Assembly (NCBI GenBank): GCA_027347685.1
Contig: DAIEQM010000015.1
Location: 1-16,366, forward strand
DNA from: UBA5941 sp021824385
GTDB lineage: Bacteria; Patescibacteriota; Microgenomatia; UBA8517
Length of the DNA: 16,366 nucleotides
Reading direction: 5' to 3'
In this document: piece after piece, positions 6,641 to 12,114 of the stretch
Layout: every line of letters starts with the position of its first letter
Position numbering within the stretch: the stretch's first letter is position 1
Notes under the pieces: generated by a model
Databases searched by the model: none
Told to the model about the DNA's origin: nothing
Seen by the model: only the letters and a program-made list of their open reading frames with translations
Program-made: the position numbers and the translations under genes

Positions 6641-6649
6641 TGCTATAAT
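6620..6649 (+). promoter_or_regulatory. Leaderless promoter of the cupredoxin gene
   Basis: TTGGAA (6620-6625), an 18-base spacer and an extended consensus TGcTATAAT (6641-6649). Only six T residues separate the -10 box from the ATG at 6656, so the transcript should start at or beside the A of the start codon. Confidence 0.8.
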
Positions 6650-6655
6650 TTTTTT

Positions 6656-7132
6656 ATGAAAATAATGCGGTTAGTTGTAATTTTACTGGTTATTGCCGCA
6701 GTGGCAAGCATTGGCGCTTTTCTTTATTCAAAACGTACAGTCTCGACTGGTCTTCCAACTATTGCAGACAATACCTTTTCTATTGCTCCCAATAAAAACT
6801 CGGCACAACAAACACCTTCAACAGGAGAGATTATCATTTCCAATACTAATCCAACACGAGAAATTGTAGTCGAAGCTTCAGAATATAAATTTACTCCAAG
6901 TACCGTTACCATTAAAAAAGGGGAGTCCGTTAAAATAACTCTCAAAAACGCAGGAGCTATGCCACACGATTGGTTTGTAGAAAATATGGGGGGAGCGAGT
7001 ATTGATATGACCAGTGCTGGCTCAACAAACAGTATTGTAATCAAAGCTTCACAAACCGGTACGTTCACTACGTATTGCTCAATCGGCTCCCACCGAAAAT
7101 TGGGGATGGTGGGGAAACTTATCGTACAGTAA
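6656..7132 (+). CDS. Membrane-anchored cupredoxin (blue copper domain)
   Basis: The 158-residue protein has an N-terminal anchor (residues 4-24), a Ser/Thr/Asn-rich linker (28-66) and a single cupredoxin domain from about 68. The domain has VVEASEYKFTPSTVTIKKGE and the type 1 copper ligands H104 (MPHDW), C141, H146 and M151 (YCSIGSHRKLGM). All four ligands are present, so it should bind copper at the outer face of the membrane. Family members shuttle electrons or store copper; no partner oxidase or reductase gene is in the window. The start is fixed by the -10 box six bases upstream; an in-frame ATG three codons later is less likely to be used. It is transcribed alone, starting within the end of dnaB. 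Confidence 0.88.
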   Translation: MKIMRLVVILLVIAAVASIGAFLYSKRTVSTGLPTIADNTFSIAPNKNSAQQTPSTGEIIISNTNPTREIVVEASEYKFTPSTVTIKKGESVKITLKNAGAMPHDWFVENMGGASIDMTSAGSTNSIVIKASQTGTFTTYCSIGSHRKLGMVGKLIVQ

Positions 7133-7153
7133 CCCCAAATTTCGACCTATAGC

Positions 7154-7182
7154 TTGAAATAATTCAATCTTTTGTGTATACT
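7154..7182 (+). promoter_or_regulatory. Sigma70-type promoter of the 90-aa gene
   Basis: TTGAAA (7154-7159), a 17-base spacer and TATACT (7177-7182). The predicted start near 7189 gives a leader of about 29 bases with GGAGAG at 7206-7211, six bases before the ATG. Confidence 0.75.
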
Positions 7183-7217
7183 TAGGTATCGCTCAGAAGT
7201 TAATTGGAGAGTGTTGT

Positions 7218-7490
7218 ATGGGTTATATGATTCCACCGGCTTACAACTTGGTTGCACCCGATCCGAACACGAGTTATTTGCTCTGGCAACAAGATCAAAT
7301 CCAACACGGGTCGCCGGCTTATGGCCTCAAAGTGACGGCTATGACCGTGGCAAGCGGTTGGGGAGGTTTTGTCTCTCCTGCGGAAAACCTACGCGAACTC
7401 AGCCGACAGGGTGGAATGGTCACCGTAGAGTCTGATCAAGGTCGCATTTACAGTCTGGTTGAGGCTGGCCGGATCGTTCCTCGGTTTTAG
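7218..7490 (+). CDS. Hypothetical small protein, single-gene transcript (90 aa)
   Basis: I do not recognise this 90-residue protein. It has no signal or membrane helix. The N-terminal third is rich in Tyr, Pro and Gln (MGYMIPPAYNLVAPDPN), the middle has a Gly/Trp turn (ASGWGGFVSP), and the C-terminus contains a likely beta-hairpin (MVTVESDQGRIYSLVEAGRIV). The start is set by a clear SD (GGAGAG) with six-base spacing; another reading frame through the same DNA from 7172 lacks such support. A 60-base sample (7261-7320) is 50% G+C, richer than dnaB. It has its own consensus-like promoter, SD and hairpin terminator, the same architecture as the 146-residue gene at 2300-2740. Function unknown. Confidence 0.75.
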   Translation: MGYMIPPAYNLVAPDPNTSYLLWQQDQIQHGSPAYGLKVTAMTVASGWGGFVSPAENLRELSRQGGMVTVESDQGRIYSLVEAGRIVPRF

Positions 7491-7509
7491 TTGTTTTTTT
7501 TGAAGCATC

Positions 7510-7542
7510 GCCCCTTGAGATTATTCTTGAGGGGCCCATTTT
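7510..7542 (+). terminator. Hairpin terminator of the 90-aa gene
   Basis: An 11-bp stem with two G-T wobbles (GCCCCTTGAGA / TCTTGAGGGGC, 7510-7520 and 7525-7535, loop TTAT) lies 20 bases after the stop. It is followed by only four T residues at 7539-7542, which already belong to the copied tRNA 3' end repeat. Confidence 0.72.
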
Positions 7543-7557
7543 GTGCCGGGGAGAGGA
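7538..7557. repeat. 20-bp direct copy of the tRNA-Leu 3' end region (att-like, distal copy)
   Basis: The 20 bases attttgtgccggggagagga are identical to 8225-8244, which comprise the last 14 bases of the tRNA-Leu gene plus six bases of its downstream flank. The two copies are direct repeats bracketing the AT-rich 175-residue gene, the arrangement left by integration at a tRNA 3' end. Confidence 0.75.
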
Positions 7558-7614
7558 GGAGTGTGAAGCTCATTTAAAGAATTTACGCTAGTGTGTCCAA
7601 TACCCAGCTACAAG

Positions 7615-8142
7615 TTACAAACCGAGTTCGGGTTCAAATTTCTGTCTAATATTTTCCTCTTCAAATAACTCTATTTTAGATTGTAAATAAGACAACGATA
7701 ATTGATTTGGAACGCCTTTGAAGCTATTTGTAAAAGATATTGTGTAGGATTCAACAATGCTTTTATCGTGCTTAACCTCGTATTTTCTGTGAGAGTCAAT
7801 TATTGTCGTAAGGACATTTTTAAGCTCTTTTGCTCCTTTTTTAGCATCTGGCCTATCTCTTAAATCAAGAATTTCAAACATGCGCACTATAGCATCTATT
7901 GCCGCACGTTCTAACAGCACACGCTCTTTCATTGTTGTAATGTCATCAATCCTAGCTACAAATAATTGAATAAACAACCCCATGGTTTCAAACCAGATTC
8001 TTCCTGTAATATCTGAAATATCTAGGTTATGATATGTCTTCAGCTGGTTTATATAGTCATCTGAAACTGTGGCTAACCCATATATTATTAGGCCAAAATC
8101 CTCGCCAATCTTTTTTAAATCTTCTTCGGTACGTTTTAACAT
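7615..8142 (-). CDS. Hypothetical accessory protein in the tRNA-Leu island (175 aa)
   Basis: I do not recognise this 175-residue protein. It is predicted largely alpha-helical, with no signal peptide. A long helical stretch at about 45-100 (TGRIWFETMGLFIQLFVARI, then KERVLLERAAIDAIVRMFE) precedes the charged segment RDRPDAKKGAKELKNVLTTIID and the mixed C-terminus YTISFTNSF. The all-helical, polar character is loosely like small phage-, toxin- or HEPN-type accessory proteins, but no diagnostic motif (for example RxxxxH) is visible, so no function is given. TGaTATTAT (8149-8157, minus) places a -10 box six bases before the ATG, so it is probably leaderless. Its base composition differs strongly from its neighbours and it is flanked by tRNA-derived repeats, both signs of transfer. 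Confidence 0.7.
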   Translation of the reverse strand: MLKRTEEDLKKIGEDFGLIIYGLATVSDDYINQLKTYHNLDISDITGRIWFETMGLFIQLFVARIDDITTMKERVLLERAAIDAIVRMFEILDLRDRPDAKKGAKELKNVLTTIIDSHRKYEVKHDKSIVESYTISFTNSFKGVPNQLSLSYLQSKIELFEEENIRQKFEPELGL

Positions 8143-8148
8143 AGGCGA

Positions 8149-8157
8149 ATAATATCA
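8149..8157 (-). promoter_or_regulatory. Leaderless extended -10 promoter of the island gene
   Basis: On the minus strand the extended -10 element TGaTATTAT ends six bases before the ATG at 8142. No convincing -35 box is at 16-18 bases, which is tolerable for an extended -10 promoter. Confidence 0.55.
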
Positions 8158-8217
8158 TGTTTTCAACCCTATTCTATTTTTAGGTGCTTTTTTAGGTAAA
8201 CATCTTTGAGGTTTTAA

Positions 8218-8232
8218 CTTAGCAATTTTGTG
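8218..8232. repeat. Left arm of a 15-bp inverted repeat around tRNA-Leu
   Basis: cttagcaattttgtg at 8218-8232 recurs exactly in inverted orientation at 8455-8469. The left arm runs into the last two bases of the tRNA gene; together the arms enclose the tRNA and its partial copy. Confidence 0.7.
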
Positions 8233-8244
8233 CCGGGGAGAGGA
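8225..8244. repeat. 20-bp direct repeat at the tRNA-Leu 3' end (att-like, tRNA copy)
   Basis: This is the tRNA-proximal copy of the repeat found at 7538-7557, covering the acceptor 3' strand and the start of the T arm of tRNA-Leu (minus strand) plus six flanking bases. Identity stops at 8245 against 7558. Confidence 0.75.
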
Positions 8245-8313
8245 CTTGAACCTCCACAAGTGTAACCTTACACGATTTTGAGTCGTGCGCGTCTACCATT
8301 CCGCCACCCCGGC
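8231..8313 (-). tRNA. tRNA-Leu, anticodon CAA
   Basis: On the minus strand the acceptor stem GCCGGGG (8313-8307) pairs with CCCCGGC (8238-8232), with discriminator A at 8231. The anticodon arm CACGA-CTCAAAA-TCGTG gives anticodon CAA, reading UUG leucine codons. A long variable arm (GTAAGGTTACACTT region) and the T arm with GTTCAAGTC complete a class II tRNA of 83 bases. CCA is not encoded and must be added by CCA-adding enzyme. Its 3' end is duplicated at 7538-7557 and its 5' end at 8351-8371. Confidence 0.96.
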
Positions 8314-8350
8314 AGAAATTTACCATAAGCGAGGAATGGCAAACTTGATT

Positions 8351-8371
8351 TACCATTCCGCCACCCCGGCA
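8351..8371. repeat. 21-bp partial copy of the tRNA-Leu 5' end
   Basis: taccattccgccaccccggca at 8351-8371 is identical to 8294-8314, the first 20 bases of the tRNA (minus strand) plus one flanking base. The copy lies 57 bases upstream of the intact gene in tRNA orientation and cannot form a complete tRNA. Its CCATTCC (8353-8359) can pair with GGAATGG at 8333-8339. Confidence 0.75.
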
Positions 8372-8374
8372 CGT

Positions 8375-8420
8375 CGAAACTATGTTTCGCGCGCGCCATT
8401 TCGCTTTGCGAAATTTTTCT
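8375..8420 (+). repeat. Two adjacent hairpins, the second followed by a T-run
   Basis: CGAAAC-TAT-GTTTCG (8375-8389) is followed by ATTTCGC-TTT-GCGAAAT (8398-8414), and the second stem runs into TTTTTCT (8414-8420). It has the form of a plus-strand intrinsic terminator, but no plus-strand gene precedes it, so it may belong to tRNA-region debris or an unrecognised small transcript. Confidence 0.4.
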
Positions 8421-8441
8421 CTGCTTCACAGTTTCTCCTTT

Positions 8442-8469
8442 CAATTTTGTTTACCACAAAATTGCTAAG
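8442..8469. repeat. Hairpin overlapping the right arm of the 15-bp inverted repeat
   Basis: CAATTTTGT-TTACC-ACAAAATTG (8442-8464) is a 9-bp local hairpin. Its right half is also part of cacaaaattgctaag (8455-8469), the exact reverse complement of 8218-8232, so the same bases could pair locally or with the far side of the tRNA. Confidence 0.6.
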
Positions 8470-8506
8470 ACAATGCATTATACCGCATACTTGAACGTAA
8501 CAAAAA

Positions 8507-8536
8507 TTGACCATAGTGTGGGGGAAGAGGTAGAAT
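8507..8536 (+). promoter_or_regulatory. Near-leaderless promoter of efp
   Basis: TTGACC (8507-8512), an 18-base spacer and TAGAAT (8531-8536). The -10 box ends ten bases before the ATG at 8547, so the predicted leader is only a few bases and no SD is present. Confidence 0.7.
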
Positions 8537-8546
8537 ACACACGCTT

Positions 8547-9104
8547 ATGATTGTCGCAACAGAACTCAAAAACAATGTGGCCTTTTTGGTTGATGGAAAA
8601 CCATGCAAGGTTATAAAATATGAACACCAAAAAATTGGACGTGGTAGCGCGTCGGTTGTGGTGACTTTTAGAAATCTTGAATCAGGCAGACTTGAAACCA
8701 GGACCTGGGTTTCTTCTTCAAAATTTGATGAAATTCACACTCAAAAACGCATGCTTCAATATCTGTATAAAGATACCGAAAATGCCATGTTTATGGACTC
8801 TGATAGTTTTGAACAAGTGGAAATTCCACTCGCCATTTTGGGTGACGATGTTTTGTACATGAAAGAAGGGGAGATGGCTGCCATTTTGTTTTGGAATGAT
8901 CAAGCATTGTCGGCTGAAATTCCTCCGAAAGTAACACTTACTGTAGCTGAAACCGACCCCGGAGTAAAAGGGAACTCTGCGAGTAATATTTATAAACAAG
9001 CCACCCTCGAAAACGGAATGAATATTAAGGTGCCACTCTTTATTAAAGCAGGTGAAGCAATTCGAGTTGATACTCGAACCGGAGAATATATTGAACGCGC
9101 CTAA
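8547..9104 (+). CDS. efp: Elongation factor P
   Basis: EF-P binds between the P and E sites and relieves ribosome stalling at polyproline stretches. The 185-residue length matches the family. The three beta-barrel domains are present: the KOW-like N domain from residue 1 (VATELKNNVAFLVDGKPCKVIKYE), the central domain (DTENAMFMDSDSFEQVEIP), and the C-terminal OB domain with the EF-P signature PGVKGNSASNIYKQATLENG and VDTRTGEYIERA. The tip of the domain I loop is QKIGRGSAS, with R32 where E. coli has the modified K34 (PGKGQ). An EarP-type Arg normally sits in a different local context, so the modification state is open. The gene is nearly leaderless and alone on its strand. Confidence 0.96.
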   Translation: MIVATELKNNVAFLVDGKPCKVIKYEHQKIGRGSASVVVTFRNLESGRLETRTWVSSSKFDEIHTQKRMLQYLYKDTENAMFMDSDSFEQVEIPLAILGDDVLYMKEGEMAAILFWNDQALSAEIPPKVTLTVAETDPGVKGNSASNIYKQATLENGMNIKVPLFIKAGEAIRVDTRTGEYIERA

Positions 9105-9566
9105 TTACTTCAGTATCCACCACAACGAAACGGCTGAAACAGCAATTTGCGTTAGAATTCCAAAGATTGGGCCTGCGTCGGTTTGAATTGCTTTCTGGAA
9201 TTTGATGGACTTTTCGAGAAAATTCGTTTTCTTCTTGAAAAAGAAATAGGGAGCTTCCATGAGATCGGGAAAAATTGCAGCAAATGCTGAAAGGAGTATT
9301 GTTGCTGCCAAAAAAGTATCGGGGAGCGCACGGTAGGTGAAATAGGCGATGGTAGCCGCGGAAATGACACTGTCTACAAAAATGATTCGTCTCGTCATGG
9401 TGCTAATTTTGCCATGCTTTCTCATTTCGGTATTTAAATGGGGATTCCAATGGGGCAGCATATCGAGTACAAAGTGGCTCCCAAGGGCAAGAGGAATAGC
9501 CAGCAGAGGATGACCCGCTTTTTCGGCGAGTGCAATTCCAACAAGAACATGGGGTGCCTCTAACAT
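9105..9566 (-). CDS. Membrane-bound metal-dependent hydrolase-like protein (PF04307-like)
   Basis: The 153-residue protein resembles the YdjM/DUF457 group of predicted inner-membrane metal-dependent hydrolases. An early conserved His (APHVLVGIALAEKAG, H6) is followed by the family-like stretch GSHFVLDMLPHWN (H31, D35, H39) and later Asp and Glu in the hydrophobic helix segment FPDLMEAPY. Two to three further hydrophobic helices lie at about 62-77, 84-103 and 132-152. The enzymatic role in this family is not well established, so no reaction is given. It ends one base past the efp stop (convergent) and shares a 34-base divergent promoter region with the membrane-protein operon at 9601. Assignment rests on motif spacing. 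Confidence 0.65.
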   Translation of the reverse strand: MLEAPHVLVGIALAEKAGHPLLAIPLALGSHFVLDMLPHWNPHLNTEMRKHGKISTMTRRIIFVDSVISAATIAYFTYRALPDTFLAATILLSAFAAIFPDLMEAPYFFFKKKTNFLEKSIKFQKAIQTDAGPIFGILTQIAVSAVSLWWILK

Positions 9567-9578
9567 AGTATGTTAGTA

Positions 9579-9587
9579 TGATATACT
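9579..9587 (+). promoter_or_regulatory. Extended -10 promoter of the 9601 operon
   Basis: TGaTATACT (9579-9587) lies 13 bases before the ATG at 9601; the predicted start near 9594 leaves a leader of about seven bases without SD. The same 34-base gap must also hold the promoter of the divergent hydrolase gene, and a small dyad AACATA-g-TATGTT (9562-9574) overlaps that gene's start. Confidence 0.5.
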
Positions 9588-9600
9588 CCCACTAAATTTC

Positions 9601-10203
9601 ATGTCAATTTTTATAGGCTTTTTGCAATTTTTCGTGAGTCTTGTACTGTTTCTCTTTTTCTTCTGGAGGAGGCTTCGCGATGATTTCGACTCTCACATCA
9701 TTTTTCGTTCTGGATTTTTAATGGTTCTGGGTTTTGCTCTGGGGCAGATCTCCTTTGTAACCCTTGTCCCGAAATTATTTCCAGCTTCAAATATTTTTAG
9801 CTATACCGGTCTTTGGTTTTGGGGTTCTTTTTTGGGATTGGGAAGTGGATTTATTATTTCGCAGCGATTGTATAAGTTACCGTTGTATGAAGCGCTTGAA
9901 GCTGCCATTGTTGGCTTTTTATTTGCCAGCCCACTTATTACTCATGAGTGGATTTTTTCAACTATTATTTTGGTTATTTTTTATATATTCAAAAGTCGAT
10001 ATAAATCCTTTCGTTGGTATAAGTCTGGAAAAGTTGGCTTCGCGGGGCTTGCTACGATGGGGGTTTTTTTCCTGAGCCGAAGTTTTCTTGCTTTTATAGG
10101 GAGCAGCATGTTAGTCTTTACAGGTATTGGAAAAGTAGAGGTGGTACTTTGTGCAGCATTAGCATTTTTATCTTTTTTTGCAGTTTACACATTATCAGAA
10201 TGA
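9601..10203 (+). CDS. Polytopic membrane protein, unknown function (200 aa)
   Basis: I do not recognise this 200-residue protein. It has about six hydrophobic segments: 3-22, 36-58, 68-86, 97-130 (probably two), 143-160 and 165-197. Charged loops include WRRLRDDFDSH and FKSRYKSFRWYKSGK, giving an Arg/Lys-rich cytoplasmic side. The loop SQRLYKLPLYEALEAAIVGF between helices is loosely reminiscent of prolipoprotein diacylglyceryl transferase-type membrane proteins, but the catalytic Lgt motifs are not seen. The TGA stop overlaps the ATG of the DksA/TraR-like gene (ATGA at 10200-10203), and that gene in turn overlaps the pseudouridine synthase gene, so the three are translated as a coupled unit. 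Confidence 0.75.
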   Translation: MSIFIGFLQFFVSLVLFLFFFWRRLRDDFDSHIIFRSGFLMVLGFALGQISFVTLVPKLFPASNIFSYTGLWFWGSFLGLGSGFIISQRLYKLPLYEALEAAIVGFLFASPLITHEWIFSTIILVIFYIFKSRYKSFRWYKSGKVGFAGLATMGVFFLSRSFLAFIGSSMLVFTGIGKVEVVLCAALAFLSFFAVYTLSE

Positions 10204-10595
10204 CTAAAACAGACACATCAGTTCGATTTCCCAAGAAACTCCTTCAGCCAGTGGGTGATTTTCTATCACTTCAATTAAAGAAACTTGAGCGTACAAAAAA
10301 AACGGTTGAGAAAGAAGATCCATTTGAAAACTTAGATCGAGAAACTATCGCAGCAGCACCTGATGCAGAAGCCGAAGAACAGGTTACCCACTTACGATCT
10401 GTTGCTATGCAGGTTCAGCTAACTCGAAAAATTATCCAAACTCGAAGAGCCCTCGCACGAGTACGTATTGGCACCTATGGCATATGCGAAAACTGCCACA
10501 ATATGATTGATACCGATCGCTTGATGGTTTATCCAGAGGCCACACTGTGTGTGAGCTGTGAGAGGAAACTTGAAAAGAAAAAGGCGAGAACATGA
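10200..10595 (+). CDS. DksA/TraR family zinc-finger protein
   Basis: The 131-residue protein has a helical N-terminal part, including a likely coiled coil at about 24-85 with a charged segment (EKEDPFENLDRE), and a C-terminal C4 zinc finger CENCHNMI ... CVSC. The finger is preceded by ALARVRIGTYGICENC, the standard DksA/TraR signature (ALxRIxxGtYGxCxxCg). DksA-type proteins bind in the RNA polymerase secondary channel and alter transcription, often with ppGpp; whether this one does is unknown. A longer frame begins at 10149, but the ATG at 10200 is preferred because it forms the ATGA overlap with the upstream gene and because the extra 17 residues look like translated upstream membrane-gene sequence. 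The stop overlaps the next start at 10592. Confidence 0.87.
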   Translation: MTKTDTSVRFPKKLLQPVGDFLSLQLKKLERTKKTVEKEDPFENLDRETIAAAPDAEAEEQVTHLRSVAMQVQLTRKIIQTRRALARVRIGTYGICENCHNMIDTDRLMVYPEATLCVSCERKLEKKKART

Positions 10596-11299
10596 CCGTG
10601 CTTCCTCAGATTCTTCACGATACCAACGACTATTTTGTGGTTTCAAAACCCGCTTTTTGGGTAGTAAACGATGCTGCGACTGCTCATGGCAACCAAACCG
10701 TTCAAAATTGGATAAGTAATAATTTTGATTTTCCGCTCGCGCATGACACGGCTCACCGAAATGGAATCGTGCATAGACTTGATAAAGAAACGAGTGGTGT
10801 ACTTCTCATTGCAAAAACGTATCAGGCCTTTGAAGATCTTCAAAATCAATTTTTAGAAAGAACTACCTCAAAAGTGTACAAAGCATTGGTACATGGGAAA
10901 CTGCTCGGTGGGGGAACGGTTACAATGCCGATTGCCAGAAGCACCAAAAACAGAACGAAGTTTGGTGTTTCGCTCATTGGACGTGAGGCTGAAACCAAAT
11001 TTGAAGTAACACATGTGTATTCTAAGCAAAAAGGTGATGATTACAGTGAGTTACTTCTGTACCCCAAAACAGGCCGGACTCACCAGATCCGTGTTCACAT
11101 GCACTATATTCATCATCCAATTGTTTCAGATCCTCTTTATTTAGGAAAAGGACTCCTCTTAAAAGATAATGAGTGGTGTAGTCGCATGTTTTTACACGCT
11201 TTTAAGCTTACATTTCATGATCCCTCGACACGAAAGGAAATAACCGTTGAAGCTCCACTTCCAGATGACCTTGCACAGGCTCTCCGTAGTATGAAATAG
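10592..11299 (+). CDS. RluA-family pseudouridine synthase (no S4 domain)
   Basis: The enzyme isomerises specific uridines to pseudouridine in rRNA or tRNA. The catalytic motif is GIVHRLDKETSGVLLIAK with D64 as nucleophile. Other family signatures are FVVSKPAFWVVND near the N-terminus, KVYKALVHG, the basic RTHQIRVHMHYIHHPIVSDPLY, and the C-terminal FLHAFKLTFHDP. The length of 235 residues and the direct start at the catalytic domain show that the N-terminal S4 RNA-binding domain of RluC/RluD is absent, as in RluA-type members. Target sites cannot be read from the sequence. Start ATG at 10592 overlaps the preceding stop (ATGA); the next gene follows after 15 bases. Confidence 0.93.
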   Translation: MTVLPQILHDTNDYFVVSKPAFWVVNDAATAHGNQTVQNWISNNFDFPLAHDTAHRNGIVHRLDKETSGVLLIAKTYQAFEDLQNQFLERTTSKVYKALVHGKLLGGGTVTMPIARSTKNRTKFGVSLIGREAETKFEVTHVYSKQKGDDYSELLLYPKTGRTHQIRVHMHYIHHPIVSDPLYLGKGLLLKDNEWCSRMFLHAFKLTFHDPSTRKEITVEAPLPDDLAQALRSMK

Positions 11300-11314
11300 T
11301 AGAGCGTAGATCAC

Positions 11315-12103
11315 ATGAAAAAAATAATACTTATTACGCTTGCAATTGTTGCGCTTGGGTTTATTTCTTTTTTTTATTACTTTCTTCGACAAGGACAATT
11401 TTGGGACTCAACGAGCCGTATGAGAGTACTCCTTGGCTCTCCAAACGCTGAAGCGCAATATCTCCTGATCGACCCTAAACGGGGTGAAATTGCGGTATAT
11501 GGGCTTGATAACTCTGAAGAAGTTGAAGCGGCTTATGGTCTTGGAAAGTGGAAAATTGGAAGTTTGTGGAAATTGGGGGTGCAGGAAAATAAAGGTGGGG
11601 GAGAAATGACTGCAAAAAGTTTAGTTCGAGGATATGGGCTTCCGGTTGAAGGCTACTTGCAATATGGAGGGCCTGTTGAGCCGTTTAGTTTGGCACGAAG
11701 TTTGATTTTTGCAAAAGAAACGAATATGTATTTACGCGATCGATTAACACTGGCGTGGTTTGTTCTTCATGCACGAGTATCCAATGAATCTGCCCTTACT
11801 CAAAGTACGATTATTTTGACAGCGGAAGAACTCTCAGCCGTTACCGATGGAATAGTAACCATTACAAACACGCAGAATTTAACTGATCGTCAATCTAAAG
11901 CAGTGAGTTTGTTGGTTTCAAATCTCGGAGGGAAGGTGTTAGACTTCTCAACACTTCAGGATAATATTGATCAGTATTGTTCAGTTAGCGGCAAGAGTAT
12001 TTTTGCACAAAAACTTGCTCATGTTTTGAATTGTAATTTCACAAAAACCGATGATCCTACCACACATTTGGCTCTTGGTAACGAGTTTGCGAAGAACTTC
12101 TAA
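11315..12103 (+). CDS. Membrane-anchored protein resembling a degenerate LytR-type protein
   Basis: The 262-residue protein has a short basic start (MKKI), one hydrophobic anchor (about 4-24) and a large extracytoplasmic part. The segment at about 34-78 (RMRVLLGSPNAEAQYLLIDPKRGEIAVYGL then EAAYGLG) follows the rhythm of LytR-CpsA-Psr proteins (LLG..., SIDPK...VALLSIPRD, INAAYAYG). The end (about 192-262; VSLLVSNLGGKVLDFSTLQ, SGKSIFAQKLAHVLNC, HLALGNEF) resembles the LytR C-terminal domain. The key LCP catalytic Arg/Asp residues are not evident, so it may be an inactive relative acting as a surface scaffold; this is a visual judgement. It is 15 bases after the pseudouridine synthase gene, probably in the same operon, and converges with the TPR gene. 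Confidence 0.6.
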   Translation: MKKIILITLAIVALGFISFFYYFLRQGQFWDSTSRMRVLLGSPNAEAQYLLIDPKRGEIAVYGLDNSEEVEAAYGLGKWKIGSLWKLGVQENKGGGEMTAKSLVRGYGLPVEGYLQYGGPVEPFSLARSLIFAKETNMYLRDRLTLAWFVLHARVSNESALTQSTIILTAEELSAVTDGIVTITNTQNLTDRQSKAVSLLVSNLGGKVLDFSTLQDNIDQYCSVSGKSIFAQKLAHVLNCNFTKTDDPTTHLALGNEFAKNF

Positions 12104-12114
12104 CAAAGAAAAAC

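Larger units (their letters stand above)
7538..8244. mobile_element. Putative minimal or decayed integrated element at tRNA-Leu
   Basis: About 690 bases lie between two identical 20-bp copies of the tRNA-Leu 3' end. The segment holds a single minus-strand gene (7615-8142) and no integrase. Its coding part is much more AT-rich (17 G+C in the 60 bases from 7681) than genes on either side. A tRNA-anchored direct repeat plus an unusual cargo gene fits an integrative element or a remnant mobilised in trans. A partial tRNA duplication by homologous or illegitimate recombination is the main alternative. Confidence 0.5.

Noticed and set aside
8285..8494. Open plus-strand frame with internally similar segments
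   Set aside because: The frame runs across the tRNA-Leu gene and its partial copy; the apparent protein repeat is only the duplicated tRNA DNA.
10149..10199. Upstream 17-residue extension of the DksA/TraR-like protein
   Set aside because: The extra residues are a hydrophobic out-of-frame reading of the preceding membrane gene, and the ATG at 10200 forms an ATGA overlap as at 10592.
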